Notes under the pieces: model-generated | Seen by the model: the letters and a program-made list of their open reading frames with translations, nothing else | Databases searched by the model: none | Told to the model about the DNA's origin: nothing | Origin: a virus | Virus record (IMG/VR): IMGVR_UViG_3300042154_000518 | Span: 1-32,469 of that record | Strand: one strand, 5' to 3' | DNA: 32,469 nt | Part shown: positions 1 to 8,868 of the stretch, piece after piece | Layout of the letters: each line of letters starts with the position of its first letter | Numbering within the stretch: the first letter of the stretch is position 1 | Program-made: the position numbers and the translations under genes

Positions 1-153
1 TTCAGTTGGTGCAATATCAACTTCATCTGAGCTACTCAAAAATAAGAAATATACTTCATTGATATCTTGCACAAAGTTAAAGAATGTATCTGAGTCAAAG
101 AATACACCTTGTAGACTTTCCGCTGTTTCGTTTGTTACTATCCTTCCTTCCAT
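1..153 (-). CDS. Partial small protein of the tail region, open at left edge
   Basis: Fifty-one codons are visible, beginning MEGRIVTNETAESLQ and remaining open to the first base of the window, so the C-terminus is missing. The start codon shares a base with the stop of the upstream lectin-like gene (TAATG), an arrangement used repeatedly in this genome, which supports real translation. The visible part is acidic and rich in Phe (FFDSDTFFNFVQDINEVYFLF). I do not recognise a family. Position suggests a small accessory protein of the tail appendage operon; that is inference only. Confidence 0.6.
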   Translation of the reverse strand, partial: MEGRIVTNETAESLQGVFFDSDTFFNFVQDINEVYFLFLSSSDEVDIAPTE

Positions 154-950
154 TATACTTGTCTTCCTAAAGTTGTTTGAAATGCCTGTACCGCTGTGTA
201 AAAGTTAGAAGCATCTGTATCTGTTAAACCGTCACCAATTGAAGAAAAAGCACATTCTTTGGTTGAATAATAATTTGGTACATTCCCATAATTAGCAGCT
301 AATATAAATATAGTAACATTAGGTCTTATACCAGCACTAAATGTTCTTGAAACTACATTAGTATTATTTCTAAAACCTTTCTCTAATGCTCCTATTCTGT
401 TCCCAATATAGAATGCTCGTGAATCTGTGTCTGATGCTGTAGTATAAGAACCAGTTACGTTCATAACAAATCTACTATTGTTTGAATCCCTTATCCATAG
501 CATTAAGTAAGGACCAACAGCAAAATTTGCACTACCTATCTCAATTTGAGTGGTGTTTACATTTGTTCTTGAGTAATAACTTAAATGTACATTATCATTA
601 ACAGAAAAGCCAGTTGTAGGGTTAAAATAAGTATTTGCAAATCCACTTGTTCCATTACTTACCATACCATTGCTTGAGTGTGTGACTCCAGTTCCATAAG
701 TTAATCTAAATGCAGCATCTAAATCTCTAGGGTCTTTCAAATTGAATTTATGACTGCTTGCTGTGCCACCTACAATAGGATAAATAGCTTTCATTTTAGT
801 CCAAACCCCATAGGTTTTTAAGTCAGCTACCAAAGTTATAATTGCACTTTGTTGTTTTGGGTCAGTTATTCCAGCCGCTGTTATGAATGCTTGTGCATCG
901 GGGTCAACTCCTGGAGTTTTTGGCATCAAAGAAATTAGGCTTCTGTACAT
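153..950 (-). CDS. Tail appendage protein, lectin/glucanase-like fold suspected
   Basis: 265 residues if started at 950; an internal Met at 926 (MPKTPGVDPD) would remove the overlap with the preceding gene and is an equally good start. The N-terminal part has AQAFITAAGITDPKQQSAI followed by VGGTASSHKFNLKDPRDLDAAFRL, then a beta-rich body, ending in TDTDASNFYTAVQAFQTTLG. This layout is typical of proteins encoded after fibre genes in Bacteroidetes phages and prophages, where the body resembles concanavalin A-like lectin domains. It probably decorates the tail tip and binds host surface sugar. The role is inferred from position and general resemblance; no catalytic motif is visible. Confidence 0.6.
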   Translation of the reverse strand: MYRSLISLMPKTPGVDPDAQAFITAAGITDPKQQSAIITLVADLKTYGVWTKMKAIYPIVGGTASSHKFNLKDPRDLDAAFRLTYGTGVTHSSNGMVSNGTSGFANTYFNPTTGFSVNDNVHLSYYSRTNVNTTQIEIGSANFAVGPYLMLWIRDSNNSRFVMNVTGSYTTASDTDSRAFYIGNRIGALEKGFRNNTNVVSRTFSAGIRPNVTIFILAANYGNVPNYYSTKECAFSSIGDGLTDTDASNFYTAVQAFQTTLGRQV

Positions 951-2422
951 GTTCCTACTATATCAAATTTCGTATCTGTTGAATTATAAATGCAACCAAT
1001 ATAAGTGGTCTTATTAGCCACCGTTGTTGTTGGTGCTGTTACTCCAATTGCTCTGAAATTAGTTCCGTAAGTTATAGCTCTTGCCGTTCCATTATCCTTA
1101 ATTCTGAAAATCAAAGATTGACCTTCTGCAAATGTACCAGTTGGATTTGCTAACGTTAAACCAACTGCTTGAGCTGTAATCGTTACTATGTCATTTGTGC
1201 TTGTAGCTGTAACCGTTGCACTTGAAGCTACCGTTTGAACTCTTGGATTAAAGAACGTTTGGTCACCAGTATTTGTTCCACTTGTATTTCCAATTACGGT
1301 TAAATTTGCATCTGTTACATAACGCTTGTTTAAGCTATCTGCTATATCTGCCGTTGTTGCATCTGCTCCAGCTGTGACCAACCCTTTTGCATCGTAAGTA
1401 ATTTTGGTCTTTGTTGCTCCCGTAATTGCTGTATTTGATGCCACCTTGCCATTGAATGTAGTCCAATCAGCTGAGCTCAATGCACCTCTATTAGTAGCAG
1501 ATGCTGTAGGTAGATTGAATGTGTGAGTAGATGTAGCTGAACTGATTGCAAAGTCAGTGCCACTTGTACCTACTGCTAAGTTCTGCACCTGAGCAGTTAA
1601 GCCATTCAATGCTGTTAAGCCAGTTGAGAAGGTAGTTATTATCTGACTAAGATGATTGTCTTCTGTGTGAAGTGTGATTGTTCTACCACTATGAGTGACA
1701 TATATCCTCACAGCAAGTCTATCTGTTAATGCTAGTGTAGTCTGTGGTACTGCTAATGCTGATAGATACAAGTCTATTGCTGTGCCTCCAGTGATGCCTT
1801 CAGGATTGGTTGAGTTAGATGCTATCAATGTCAATGTAGCACCATCCCATTTGTAGAGCTCTACATAAAATGAAGGTGTGCCACCAGAACTAGATGCAGA
1901 AAAATATGTTTCAAAGTTCCAATTTCCACCTGGTATCTCTAATTGACTAGGATCATTGGCATCTGTAATGAATGACTGAATGTAACCATCAGCATTGATA
2001 GTGAAATCTGTGCCAGCTCCTATGACTGGTGTCTTATTTATTTCTTTCATTGCAACACCACCAAATGTACCTTGACTTACTGAGCCATTAAGATAGTAAC
2101 TGACAGATGCACCACCACCACTTGATGTTGGAAAGTTAGCAAGTTGACCATCACCTCTGATGTATTGTGTTGCTACACCAGCACCAGCAACTGCTAATGT
2201 GCCTGATGTAGTTATTGGATTGCCAGTTACTGTGAATGCTGATGGCATAGTTAAGTCTACACTTGTAACTGTACCTGCACTAGCTAATACTCCATCAATT
2301 ATCTCCTGTCCTGTTACACTCTTACTTACATGACCACCTCCTGATACTTCTGCTATCTCTAGCAAATCTGTTGGATCAATTGCACTACCTTTAGCTGGTA
2401 AATCTGTTATTTTTACTGCCAT
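935..2422 (-). CDS. Tail fibre-like protein
   Basis: 495 residues starting MAVKITDLPAKGSAIDPTDL, a common fibre N-terminus that precedes a short attachment domain. The sequence is low in Cys and rich in Thr, Ser, Ala, Gly and Asn, with collar-like stretches such as GTVTSVDL and TTSGTLAVAGAG. A GDQTFFNP element introduces a C-terminal beta-rich segment (about residues 390-495) ending FDIVGTCTEA. This composition and the place after the large tail proteins fit a receptor-binding or side fibre. It starts 2 bases after the stop of the 785-residue tail protein and its end overlaps the next gene, indicating one operon. Fibre assignment is good; the receptor is unknown. Confidence 0.65.
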   Translation of the reverse strand: MAVKITDLPAKGSAIDPTDLLEIAEVSGGGHVSKSVTGQEIIDGVLASAGTVTSVDLTMPSAFTVTGNPITTSGTLAVAGAGVATQYIRGDGQLANFPTSSGGGASVSYYLNGSVSQGTFGGVAMKEINKTPVIGAGTDFTINADGYIQSFITDANDPSQLEIPGGNWNFETYFSASSSGGTPSFYVELYKWDGATLTLIASNSTNPEGITGGTAIDLYLSALAVPQTTLALTDRLAVRIYVTHSGRTITLHTEDNHLSQIITTFSTGLTALNGLTAQVQNLAVGTSGTDFAISSATSTHTFNLPTASATNRGALSSADWTTFNGKVASNTAITGATKTKITYDAKGLVTAGADATTADIADSLNKRYVTDANLTVIGNTSGTNTGDQTFFNPRVQTVASSATVTATSTNDIVTITAQAVGLTLANPTGTFAEGQSLIFRIKDNGTARAITYGTNFRAIGVTAPTTTVANKTTYIGCIYNSTDTKFDIVGTCTEA

Positions 2423-2424
2423 AA

Positions 2425-4782
2425 TTATTCTATAAATCTGATTAAATTATCTTCTGTAATTCTTACAATTCCTTCTTCTGTAATTCTAGTATTAGGATCT
2501 ATGATTATTGTTTGTTGAATTCCTTCTCCTTTTATTATGCGTAGAAGTTCGACCTTAGTAGATACATTAGACCCACTAAGATAGTCACTAATACTCAACA
2601 ACCTATATACTACACCATCAATGTTTATTAAGTTTCTAAAGTTTAATGCGTTAATATCTTGTGGATTAAGCATTACATAACATGTCAACTTCTTACCATA
2701 CCTTGATAACAACTCTTTAATGAATGTATCATGATATAGATATAGATTATTGGATGGATAATTATTACTAACCCAGAATACATAATCAGGAACACCCCAA
2801 TTGAAGTCAAATGTAGGAGAATCTAAACTATCTAAGTGACCAACATACGGATAAAGAGTATTAAAATAATCAACATTAAACTCATCTCTATGAAACCAGT
2901 TACCTGTTCTTAATCCACCTAATTGAACTATAAATGACTTTCCTTTCTTTAACACTATCTCACTTGTACCATTTTCATTAGTCTTTAAATCAAAGGACCT
3001 TGGAACAATCAAATCAGTAAATGTACCTGGTGAATCACCTGGTATCTGAACAAGTAACTTCTGAGAGAATGGTAGTAAGAAATCTGTAGAGTTTACTGAG
3101 AATTGACTTTGACTCTCAATAAAGAATGATCCATATTGCTTGTTAACATCATTCTGATATCTCTGATTCCAATAGTCAGTATCTTGTGTGAAATTAAATT
3201 TATAATTCTTACTTGCGAAGTTAATAGTAGGCTCAACCATAATCTCTTTTGACCTATCAATCTTAGATGACCAATCAATAGCATCACCACTTGGATTATA
3301 GAATTGACTCAATGGCTCTATCTCTAATACAGTTGCATCTTCTGTTGATGGTTTAACTAATAGATTAAATGCATTAACAAAGCCTTTAAAGAATACATCA
3401 CAAGTCATGTTAGGAAGAAATGGAGCTAATGTAACTAATCCTCCAGCTGTTAGAGCTTGCTGTTGTTTTAATATATCTAACTCAGCTGTATTGCTTGTTA
3501 CTTCAAATGTTAGATTATAATTGCTTAAACCACTTCTACTTATAGTAGTGTTGTTGATAACAAATCTTAAGTTAATTCTTATCTCATCATTTATTACTAC
3601 ATTGATTTCTCTTGAATAATTAAATGAGAATGATAATGATGTAGAAGTACTAGTTAAGGCTCCTTGATATATTAAATCTGATGTTAAGTAAGATCCATTT
3701 TTAATTATCTCTAATCTAACTTCATAAGATCCATTGATAATATATGCTCCAGCTCCATTACCTGAAATATTTATATCAACATCATGATCACCATAATAAT
3801 TGATTTTAAACAATCCATCACTAGCAGATACAAATGATAAAGGAATTGTACCTTGTGCTTGGTTTAAATTATCTTGAGTAACAGTACAATCATATTGATC
3901 TAAGAAATTTCTAACTCCAGTAGACATACTTCCTGTAGGATCTCCTGGCTCTAAGAAATCTTGTAATTGACCATTAAAAATAAAACCATTAGTATTGTTA
4001 TCTTCTGTAGTGAATAATGAATCATTATTAGCTTGTGAGCTATCAATCAATGGTAGGTCACCACCATCATAAGCAAGTAGTAATTTCTTAAATGTCTGAG
4101 TCTCTAAGAAGTTACTATCCCATGTGATACCACAATATTCAAAAGCTTTCTTTAATACTTCATAACAGAATACTTGTGGTGGTATATTCTCAACTGCAAA
4201 GGTATCTGCTGATGGCCTTGTATATCCGTAATCTATCAATCCGTAATAATAACCTTCACCAGTCCAACCTTGTGAGTCATAATTACTTGAAGGACTTCCA
4301 TCTAACTGGATAACTCCATTCCATGTATCTTGTTGATTAGCATAAGTCAATAGATGATCATATTCTGACCAACCTAACTCATTTACTTTTATCTTCTGTA
4401 GCCTAGAGATATAATCAATTGTATCACTAACTAAAGTTATGTCAAAGGACCATATTCCATCTAATTGCTTACAGCTCATCAACTGAACTACTCCATTAAA
4501 CTCAAGCAATCCACTCTGATAGTATTGGCATTCAGCTTTTATACTTGGATCAAAGTCTATGAGTTCTGGTTGGTCTTCAAAGATACTATCAATAGCTGAT
4601 AGTGTAAACACACTAAGCATTAACTGTACATTGCTTCTTGTACCTGGTAGTGTTATAGTCTTTGACTTATTTCCTTTCCTTGATGATAGGTCCTTAATAT
4701 CACTGATACTAAAGGTCAAAGGAAATGGAGCATTTTGGTCAATGTCTACCAGTCTACCATTTATGAATAATTCTCCAGCCAT
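2425..4782 (-). CDS. Large tail protein (tail tip/baseplate type)
   Basis: 785 residues. The N-terminus MAGELFINGRLVDIDQ, followed by ISDIKDLSSRKGNKSKTITLPGT, is the hallmark opening of a large tail protein conserved in many Bacteroidetes phages and prophages. The body is beta-rich with many aromatic residues, and has no transmembrane segment. The start codon shares a base with the stop of the 394-residue tail gene (TAATG), so the two are probably translationally coupled. Size, position between another tail protein and the fibre, and the lack of enzymatic motifs suggest a distal tail or tail-tip structural component. The exact structural equivalent in model phages cannot be told from sequence alone. 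Confidence 0.65.
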   Translation of the reverse strand: MAGELFINGRLVDIDQNAPFPLTFSISDIKDLSSRKGNKSKTITLPGTRSNVQLMLSVFTLSAIDSIFEDQPELIDFDPSIKAECQYYQSGLLEFNGVVQLMSCKQLDGIWSFDITLVSDTIDYISRLQKIKVNELGWSEYDHLLTYANQQDTWNGVIQLDGSPSSNYDSQGWTGEGYYYGLIDYGYTRPSADTFAVENIPPQVFCYEVLKKAFEYCGITWDSNFLETQTFKKLLLAYDGGDLPLIDSSQANNDSLFTTEDNNTNGFIFNGQLQDFLEPGDPTGSMSTGVRNFLDQYDCTVTQDNLNQAQGTIPLSFVSASDGLFKINYYGDHDVDINISGNGAGAYIINGSYEVRLEIIKNGSYLTSDLIYQGALTSTSTSLSFSFNYSREINVVINDEIRINLRFVINNTTISRSGLSNYNLTFEVTSNTAELDILKQQQALTAGGLVTLAPFLPNMTCDVFFKGFVNAFNLLVKPSTEDATVLEIEPLSQFYNPSGDAIDWSSKIDRSKEIMVEPTINFASKNYKFNFTQDTDYWNQRYQNDVNKQYGSFFIESQSQFSVNSTDFLLPFSQKLLVQIPGDSPGTFTDLIVPRSFDLKTNENGTSEIVLKKGKSFIVQLGGLRTGNWFHRDEFNVDYFNTLYPYVGHLDSLDSPTFDFNWGVPDYVFWVSNNYPSNNLYLYHDTFIKELLSRYGKKLTCYVMLNPQDINALNFRNLINIDGVVYRLLSISDYLSGSNVSTKVELLRIIKGEGIQQTIIIDPNTRITEEGIVRITEDNLIRFIE

Positions 4783-5966
4783 TAGTTAAGTTGTGATCTA
4801 TATGTATATGTTCTATCTATGGTCACTTGTTCCTGTAGCAATCCATCTCTTCTCCTAGTCTTTAATTGGTAGGTTGAATTAGTAACTTTAACAGGCTCAA
4901 ATTCTGTTCCATTTGTTTGCTCAAGATAAACTATAGGGGAGTCATATAAAGACTCTACCAACCAATTCTGAACATCTTCTGATATCCAATCTGAATTCAA
5001 TACTAATTGCTTATTCTTAGTCTTGGCATAATTTACTTTTTGCCCTGAGTATAGTGGATAAGTGTAGCTGTTACCACTCCATACACCTGGATCACGTTGA
5101 TAAGCAAATGACTGTACAGTTGCTGATTGTGTTGATACTAATCCAAATGTAAATGAATCCCAACATCCAAGCTTATTTAACCAATGCAATCTATAAGGCT
5201 CATATCTTTGACATGCTAAATCCATGTAGATAAAAAATGTTTCTGAACTACTTATACCACCAACATCAACATAAACAAAATATTTAAAACAATCATCAAA
5301 GTCCAATTGTGTTATTGTTGAATTTGCTATAATAGCTTGTGGACCAACATTCAAAATATTATAATCTGTACTTGTTAAAGAAATTGAGAAATCAGAAGCT
5401 ATAACATTTCCTAACACATCATATAGTTCACATGCTAAAGCAACTCCAGCACTACCAGTTGGCTCTAAATAACCTAAATAAAAGTTATCTTCCATTCCAC
5501 ATAAAGCTCTAGATGTTCTTGGGAAATAAGTAAGAAATAAACTATTTTGAGTCTGATTAGGATCATAATCAGCATCATCAAAATCAATCCATTCAGTATA
5601 CTCTAATGATCCATTAAAAGCCTTCAATGTAGTACTAGTATCACTTGCTTGTGTGATTGGTGGATTACCATACTTTTCATAAACTATTATAGCATAAGTA
5701 ACCATTGAATCAGTAGCATCTAGTTCTAAGTTAGTAGTAGGAATAGTATTTCTAATATAAGCTTCTACAGCTTGAGATACATCTATCCTTGATAAAGCAT
5801 TGAACTGTCTGAATACTTGTTGAGTCAACACTAATGTAGAGTCAATGTATAACTCCACAATAAATGAAAAGTTTTCCTGTGCTGTCTGATCACTGCTAAA
5901 AGTAAACACCAAAGGATTGCCAGCTGGTGCTATAGCTTGTGGTTGATTATATATTGTTACTGCCAT
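4782..5966 (-). CDS. Tail structural protein
   Basis: 394 residues, beginning MAVTIYNQPQAIAPAGNPLVF, with NFSFIVELYIDSTLVLTQQVF and later RRRDGLLQEQVTIDRTY near the C-terminus. The sequence alternates hydrophobic and polar residues as in beta-sandwich tail proteins, and resembles proteins found just before the ~800-residue tail-tip protein in Bacteroidetes phages. It overlaps the preceding gp10-like gene by 20 bases and is coupled to the following gene by TAATG. I infer a distal-tail or tail-hub role. There is no motif that would prove it, so the call stays generic. Confidence 0.6.
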   Translation of the reverse strand: MAVTIYNQPQAIAPAGNPLVFTFSSDQTAQENFSFIVELYIDSTLVLTQQVFRQFNALSRIDVSQAVEAYIRNTIPTTNLELDATDSMVTYAIIVYEKYGNPPITQASDTSTTLKAFNGSLEYTEWIDFDDADYDPNQTQNSLFLTYFPRTSRALCGMEDNFYLGYLEPTGSAGVALACELYDVLGNVIASDFSISLTSTDYNILNVGPQAIIANSTITQLDFDDCFKYFVYVDVGGISSSETFFIYMDLACQRYEPYRLHWLNKLGCWDSFTFGLVSTQSATVQSFAYQRDPGVWSGNSYTYPLYSGQKVNYAKTKNKQLVLNSDWISEDVQNWLVESLYDSPIVYLEQTNGTEFEPVKVTNSTYQLKTRRRDGLLQEQVTIDRTYTYRSQLN

Positions 5967-6471
5967 TCTTTAAAAAATTTATTTCAAACATTAATCCAGT
6001 CAACTCAGCCAAATCATTTGCAATCTTATTAAGCACATCATCAGTGATAACATTCTCAGTTATTCTCTTAGGTCTTAAACCTCTCTGCTTGATTTTATAT
6101 GATACTGCATAAGCGTGACTCATATCTAATCCTTTCCATTGACTTATAGCTGTTGCCATGTTATGACTTACACCAGGATAGTTAAATGAAAATCTACTAC
6201 CATAATTGTTACTACCAACAGCATTAACTCCTTCATCAACAAATGGATAGTAATCATCAGCCTCTAATCTAAATGATAACAGTCCAGTTGGTACAGGTAT
6301 AATTGAAGCTGCTAATGCTCCAGTGTTCTGAGCTACCTTCTTAGTGTAATCTCTGAATTCAGTTGCAAGCTGTGTTGATAAACCTGTTATAAATCTATCA
6401 TAAGCAGTTTTTGGCTTCTCAGCTTCCTGAGTAGTGATACCAAAGTCCTCAAGAAAATCAAATTCTGCCAT
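5947..6471 (-). CDS. HK97 gp10-like neck/tail-completion protein
   Basis: 174 residues. The central part has TGALAASIIPVPTGLLSFRL, then DDYYPFVDEGVNAVGSNNYG and GVSHNMATAISQWKG. The pattern of 'NTGALAxSI', an aromatic acidic stretch ending YxxFVDEG, and a later conserved helix is that of HK97-gp10-like proteins, which sit at the head-tail junction. The start overlaps by 14 bases the end of the -1 reading frame described for the preceding gene, consistent with tight packing. The protein might be a minor tail component instead; family resemblance is moderate. Confidence 0.6.
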   Translation of the reverse strand: MAEFDFLEDFGITTQEAEKPKTAYDRFITGLSTQLATEFRDYTKKVAQNTGALAASIIPVPTGLLSFRLEADDYYPFVDEGVNAVGSNNYGSRFSFNYPGVSHNMATAISQWKGLDMSHAYAVSYKIKQRGLRPKRITENVITDDVLNKIANDLAELTGLMFEINFLKNGSNNI

Positions 6472-6712
6472 TACTTAATATGCGTTTATGTTCGTTCTCA
6501 TCTACTATTCTAAAGTAGTTCATCCAAAATAATGATGTCACATAAGGCTGTTGTGTAATTTTTCCCACACTGAGTCCCATTTCTTTTGATAGTCTATGTA
6601 AGATAGTGGTCCAAGTGAACCATTCTGAATCTTTAATTCCTGATTCATCTGACTCATCTGCATATTCACTCTCACCATCTGTATCCCTAATATAGCGTTC
6701 TTCTGCTTTTTT
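6458..6712 (-). CDS. -1 frameshift extension of the tail assembly chaperone (GT-like product)
   Basis: A reading frame offset by -1 from the 237-codon gene stays open for 84 codons from the heptamer A AAA AAG to TGA at 6458-6460. It encodes KKAEERYIRDTDGESEY, a D/E/S-rich linker (ADESDESGIKDSE), then EWFTWTTILHRLSKEMG, QQPYVTSLFWMNYF and RIVDENEHKRILSNGRI. A charged linker followed by a compact helical, Trp-rich end looks like a genuine C-terminal domain. A product made by slippage would have 264 residues and share its first 182 with the 237-residue protein. It fills the 66-base gap before the next gene and overlaps that gene's start by 14 bases. It is not a free-standing gene: no start codon is expected. 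The alternative is a sequencing indel in the A run. Confidence 0.65.
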   Translation of the reverse strand, partial: KKAEERYIRDTDGESEYADESDESGIKDSEWFTWTTILHRLSKEMGLSVGKITQQPYVTSLFWMNYFRIVDENEHKRILSNGRI

Positions 6713-7251
6713 GAGTAGTGCAAAAAAAAACTAAAGAAGTTTAAAAATTCATCACCAGGGAAATGTTCTTTAAACAAATGATATCTATTATCATTAGGAT
6801 TAAGTAATCTACCTCTATCATCCTCTTGACAATATTCCATACCTTTCTCAAGGTACATAATTGCTAATGCTTGACATGGATCTTGGCTAATGTCTTCAAT
6901 CAACTTTAAGTCAATAATCTGTCCAGTAGCAACATGAGAGAAGTTCTTTTCCAGCCTGTACTCTTTACCATTGATAGTAATGAATTCTTTTGGCTCAGTA
7001 TATTGATAACTACTCAACATCTTAAGCAAGTGATTGGATGCCTCCTGAACACTTGAGATATCAGAGTTCTTAATCTTATTGATTGACTCACCACTGAATA
7101 TACTAAGTAACTGACATTGGAAAATTAAAAACTGAGTGATGTCCTCTTCTTTCTGTTCCTTGATAGCATCAGCCATCATTAACCATTTAGTCATTTGCTC
7201 TGGGCTACAATCAGCAATGGTTTTTGGTAGTTTAATATCTAGTTGTTTCAT
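6538..7251 (-). CDS. Tail assembly chaperone-like protein (zero-frame product)
   Basis: 237 residues, starting MKQLDIKLPKTIADCSPEQM and overlapping the terminase stop (ATGA). The middle has EFITINGKEYRLEKNFSHVATGQIIDL and CQALAIMYLEKGMEY, a pattern seen in Bacteroidetes phage proteins that set up tail assembly. An A AAA AAG slippery site at codons 180-182 allows ribosomes to leave this frame, so two proteins with a common N-terminal 182 residues and different ends are predicted. Gp G/GT-like chaperones coat the tape measure protein and recruit tail tube subunits. In most siphoviruses this gene directly precedes the tape measure gene; here the tape measure is elsewhere, which is odd. Identification rests on the frameshift signal and context, not on strong sequence similarity. 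Confidence 0.55.
   Translation of the reverse strand: MKQLDIKLPKTIADCSPEQMTKWLMMADAIKEQKEEDITQFLIFQCQLLSIFSGESINKIKNSDISSVQEASNHLLKMLSSYQYTEPKEFITINGKEYRLEKNFSHVATGQIIDLKLIEDISQDPCQALAIMYLEKGMEYCQEDDRGRLLNPNDNRYHLFKEHFPGDEFLNFFSFFLHYSKKQKNAILGIQMVRVNMQMSQMNQELKIQNGSLGPLSYIDYQKKWDSVWEKLHNSLM
6706..6712 (-). other. Slippery heptamer A AAA AAG, programmed -1 frameshift site
   Basis: In the zero frame the codons read TCA AAA AAG CAG (residues 180-183), giving the X XXY YYZ heptamer A AAA AAG. This is the efficient -1 slippery sequence known from bacterial dnaX. The -1 frame is open for 82 codons beyond it. Frameshifting of this kind is a known feature of tail assembly chaperone genes in siphoviruses. 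I see no strong downstream hairpin or pseudoknot by eye. Confidence 0.65.
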
Positions 7252-8450
7252 ACTCTTAATGCCATGTATCTGCCTCGGTTTGTAAACTCTTTCTTACTAT
7301 GCCATGCTAATGCTGTAGATATAACTCCATCATCATGCAATCCTGATGGTGCAGAATAAGTTACATTCCTTGTGTTTGGATTGTAAATATAGGAATAATT
7401 TTCAAGCTCATCTATCAACCATTGTTCATTGATAATTGATATTGACTCCTGTTCAAATGCTACAGCAAGGTCCTCAATAATGATTGGCTTTGTCTTAGAG
7501 CTTGTAACAAATGGATGGATTAGATTCTTACACCTGGACTGAAGCATTTCATAGAATACATCACCTTGATTGTTTACCTCCACCAATGTAGTTGCATTAT
7601 ATTGCTTGATGATAGTTGCTACCTTCTCAATGATTTTACTCCATTCATCATGTCTCCATCTGTGAGCTGTGACCATCTGACCATCTTGATTGAGAATAGT
7701 TAATACAGTGTAGTCATCAGCTCTACCAATATCTAATCCTCCATACATCTTAGCTGTCTTATTTGCTACTTTAATGCAGTTACTTACATTCTTAAATATA
7801 CCAGATGCATTATCTATAAACTCAGCCATGTACTCTTGTCTGAATACTATATCAGGTAGTGATCTCTTTCTCTCTTCCAGTTCTCTTGGATCAATCATTG
7901 GATTGTCATAAGAAGTGAAATGAAAGTAAGCATACCTATCATCATAGTTAGGTTGCATACATAATCTATGAAAGTGATTCTTACCTTTTGGAGTAGAGAT
8001 AAATATTATCTTCTTACCTTTCACCAGGACAGTTGCACTAAGTACCTCATCCCAAAGCTCAGGTCTAGTAAATGCCATCTCATCTACTACCATGTAATCA
8101 AAGGTATTACCTCTGATATTATCTGGTCTTTCACCTGAAAAGAATTCTATGGTAGATCCGAATCCTGTAATCATTAAGTCTGATCTATTGAATGAAAATA
8201 AACCACTTGCTGATGTTGCTCTTTCCATTTCAGAGAATACTTTCTTGCCTTGCTTATAGACTGGAGTTACCCAAGCAATTTTACAACCTTTATCATTGAT
8301 GGCCCAGTATAACAATTGGTTGATTCCAAGCATGGTCTTGCCAAACTGTCTACCAATATTTAGAGCATAGTATTTCTCATGGCCATGGTTAATAGCATCA
8401 TGAATTGTTCTCTGATTATCATGTGGTTTATAACCTTTGACTGTACTCAT
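7248..8450 (-). CDS. terL: Terminase large subunit
   Basis: 400 residues. The ATPase domain has Walker A GRQFGKT (33-39) and Walker B YMVVDEM (119-125), with the coupling ISTPKG motif near 151. The nuclease domain opens with GGLDIGRADDYTVLTI (Asp240 as first metal ligand), continues with VEVNNQGD (about 290) and ends with HDDGVISTALAW (about 370-380), supplying the acidic triad expected of the RNase H-like nuclease. It cuts concatemeric DNA and powers packaging through the portal. It overlaps the small subunit gene by 4 bases (ATGA) and the tail-chaperone gene likewise. Size is typical for a compact large terminase. Confidence 0.95.
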   Translation of the reverse strand: MSTVKGYKPHDNQRTIHDAINHGHEKYYALNIGRQFGKTMLGINQLLYWAINDKGCKIAWVTPVYKQGKKVFSEMERATSASGLFSFNRSDLMITGFGSTIEFFSGERPDNIRGNTFDYMVVDEMAFTRPELWDEVLSATVLVKGKKIIFISTPKGKNHFHRLCMQPNYDDRYAYFHFTSYDNPMIDPRELEERKRSLPDIVFRQEYMAEFIDNASGIFKNVSNCIKVANKTAKMYGGLDIGRADDYTVLTILNQDGQMVTAHRWRHDEWSKIIEKVATIIKQYNATTLVEVNNQGDVFYEMLQSRCKNLIHPFVTSSKTKPIIIEDLAVAFEQESISIINEQWLIDELENYSYIYNPNTRNVTYSAPSGLHDDGVISTALAWHSKKEFTNRGRYMALRV

Positions 8451-8845
8451 TCAAAGTCAAACTTCTCTACATTTTTAGTCTCAAGTTGTTGTCTATCATG
8501 CATGCCAAGTCTATTCTTAGCATAGAAGATTCCCTTGCCTTCATTACCAACAATGTCAATGGCTAAGCCTTTAAATAGGTTATCTATTTTTTTAATAGTG
8601 TCCGATTTGAGTTTGTCATCAGAGTCCAACCATCTGTAATATGTATCTCTGACAATACTCTGCTCCTTCCTTACAATAGGAATCCAAATTCTAAGGAAAT
8701 AGTCTATTGTTGGAATATGTCTATCCAATACCATAACAATATCTCCTTTATTAGATATCATTTCTTTTTTGTGGTTAAGACACTCCTCAATATAGATATG
8801 AGCAAGTTCCTCCAGATGCATTATAAATTCATCGGAATATGCCAT
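8447..8845 (-). CDS. terS: Terminase small subunit
   Basis: 132 residues, mostly helical, overlapping terL by ATGA. The N-terminal half has an HTH-like arrangement (HIPTIDYFLRIWIPIVRKEQS, then DTYYRWLD), and the C-terminal part carries KGIFYAKNRLGMHDRQQ. That last element, 'G(I/A)xFxLKNxxGMxD', is typical of small terminase subunits that bind the packaging site and oligomerise. The C-terminal acidic tail (KNVEKFDFE) may contact the large subunit. Position immediately upstream of terL makes the call strong. Confidence 0.85.
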   Translation of the reverse strand: MAYSDEFIMHLEELAHIYIEECLNHKKEMISNKGDIVMVLDRHIPTIDYFLRIWIPIVRKEQSIVRDTYYRWLDSDDKLKSDTIKKIDNLFKGLAIDIVGNEGKGIFYAKNRLGMHDRQQLETKNVEKFDFE

Positions 8846-8868
8846 TATTATTATAATTTATTGTTCGA

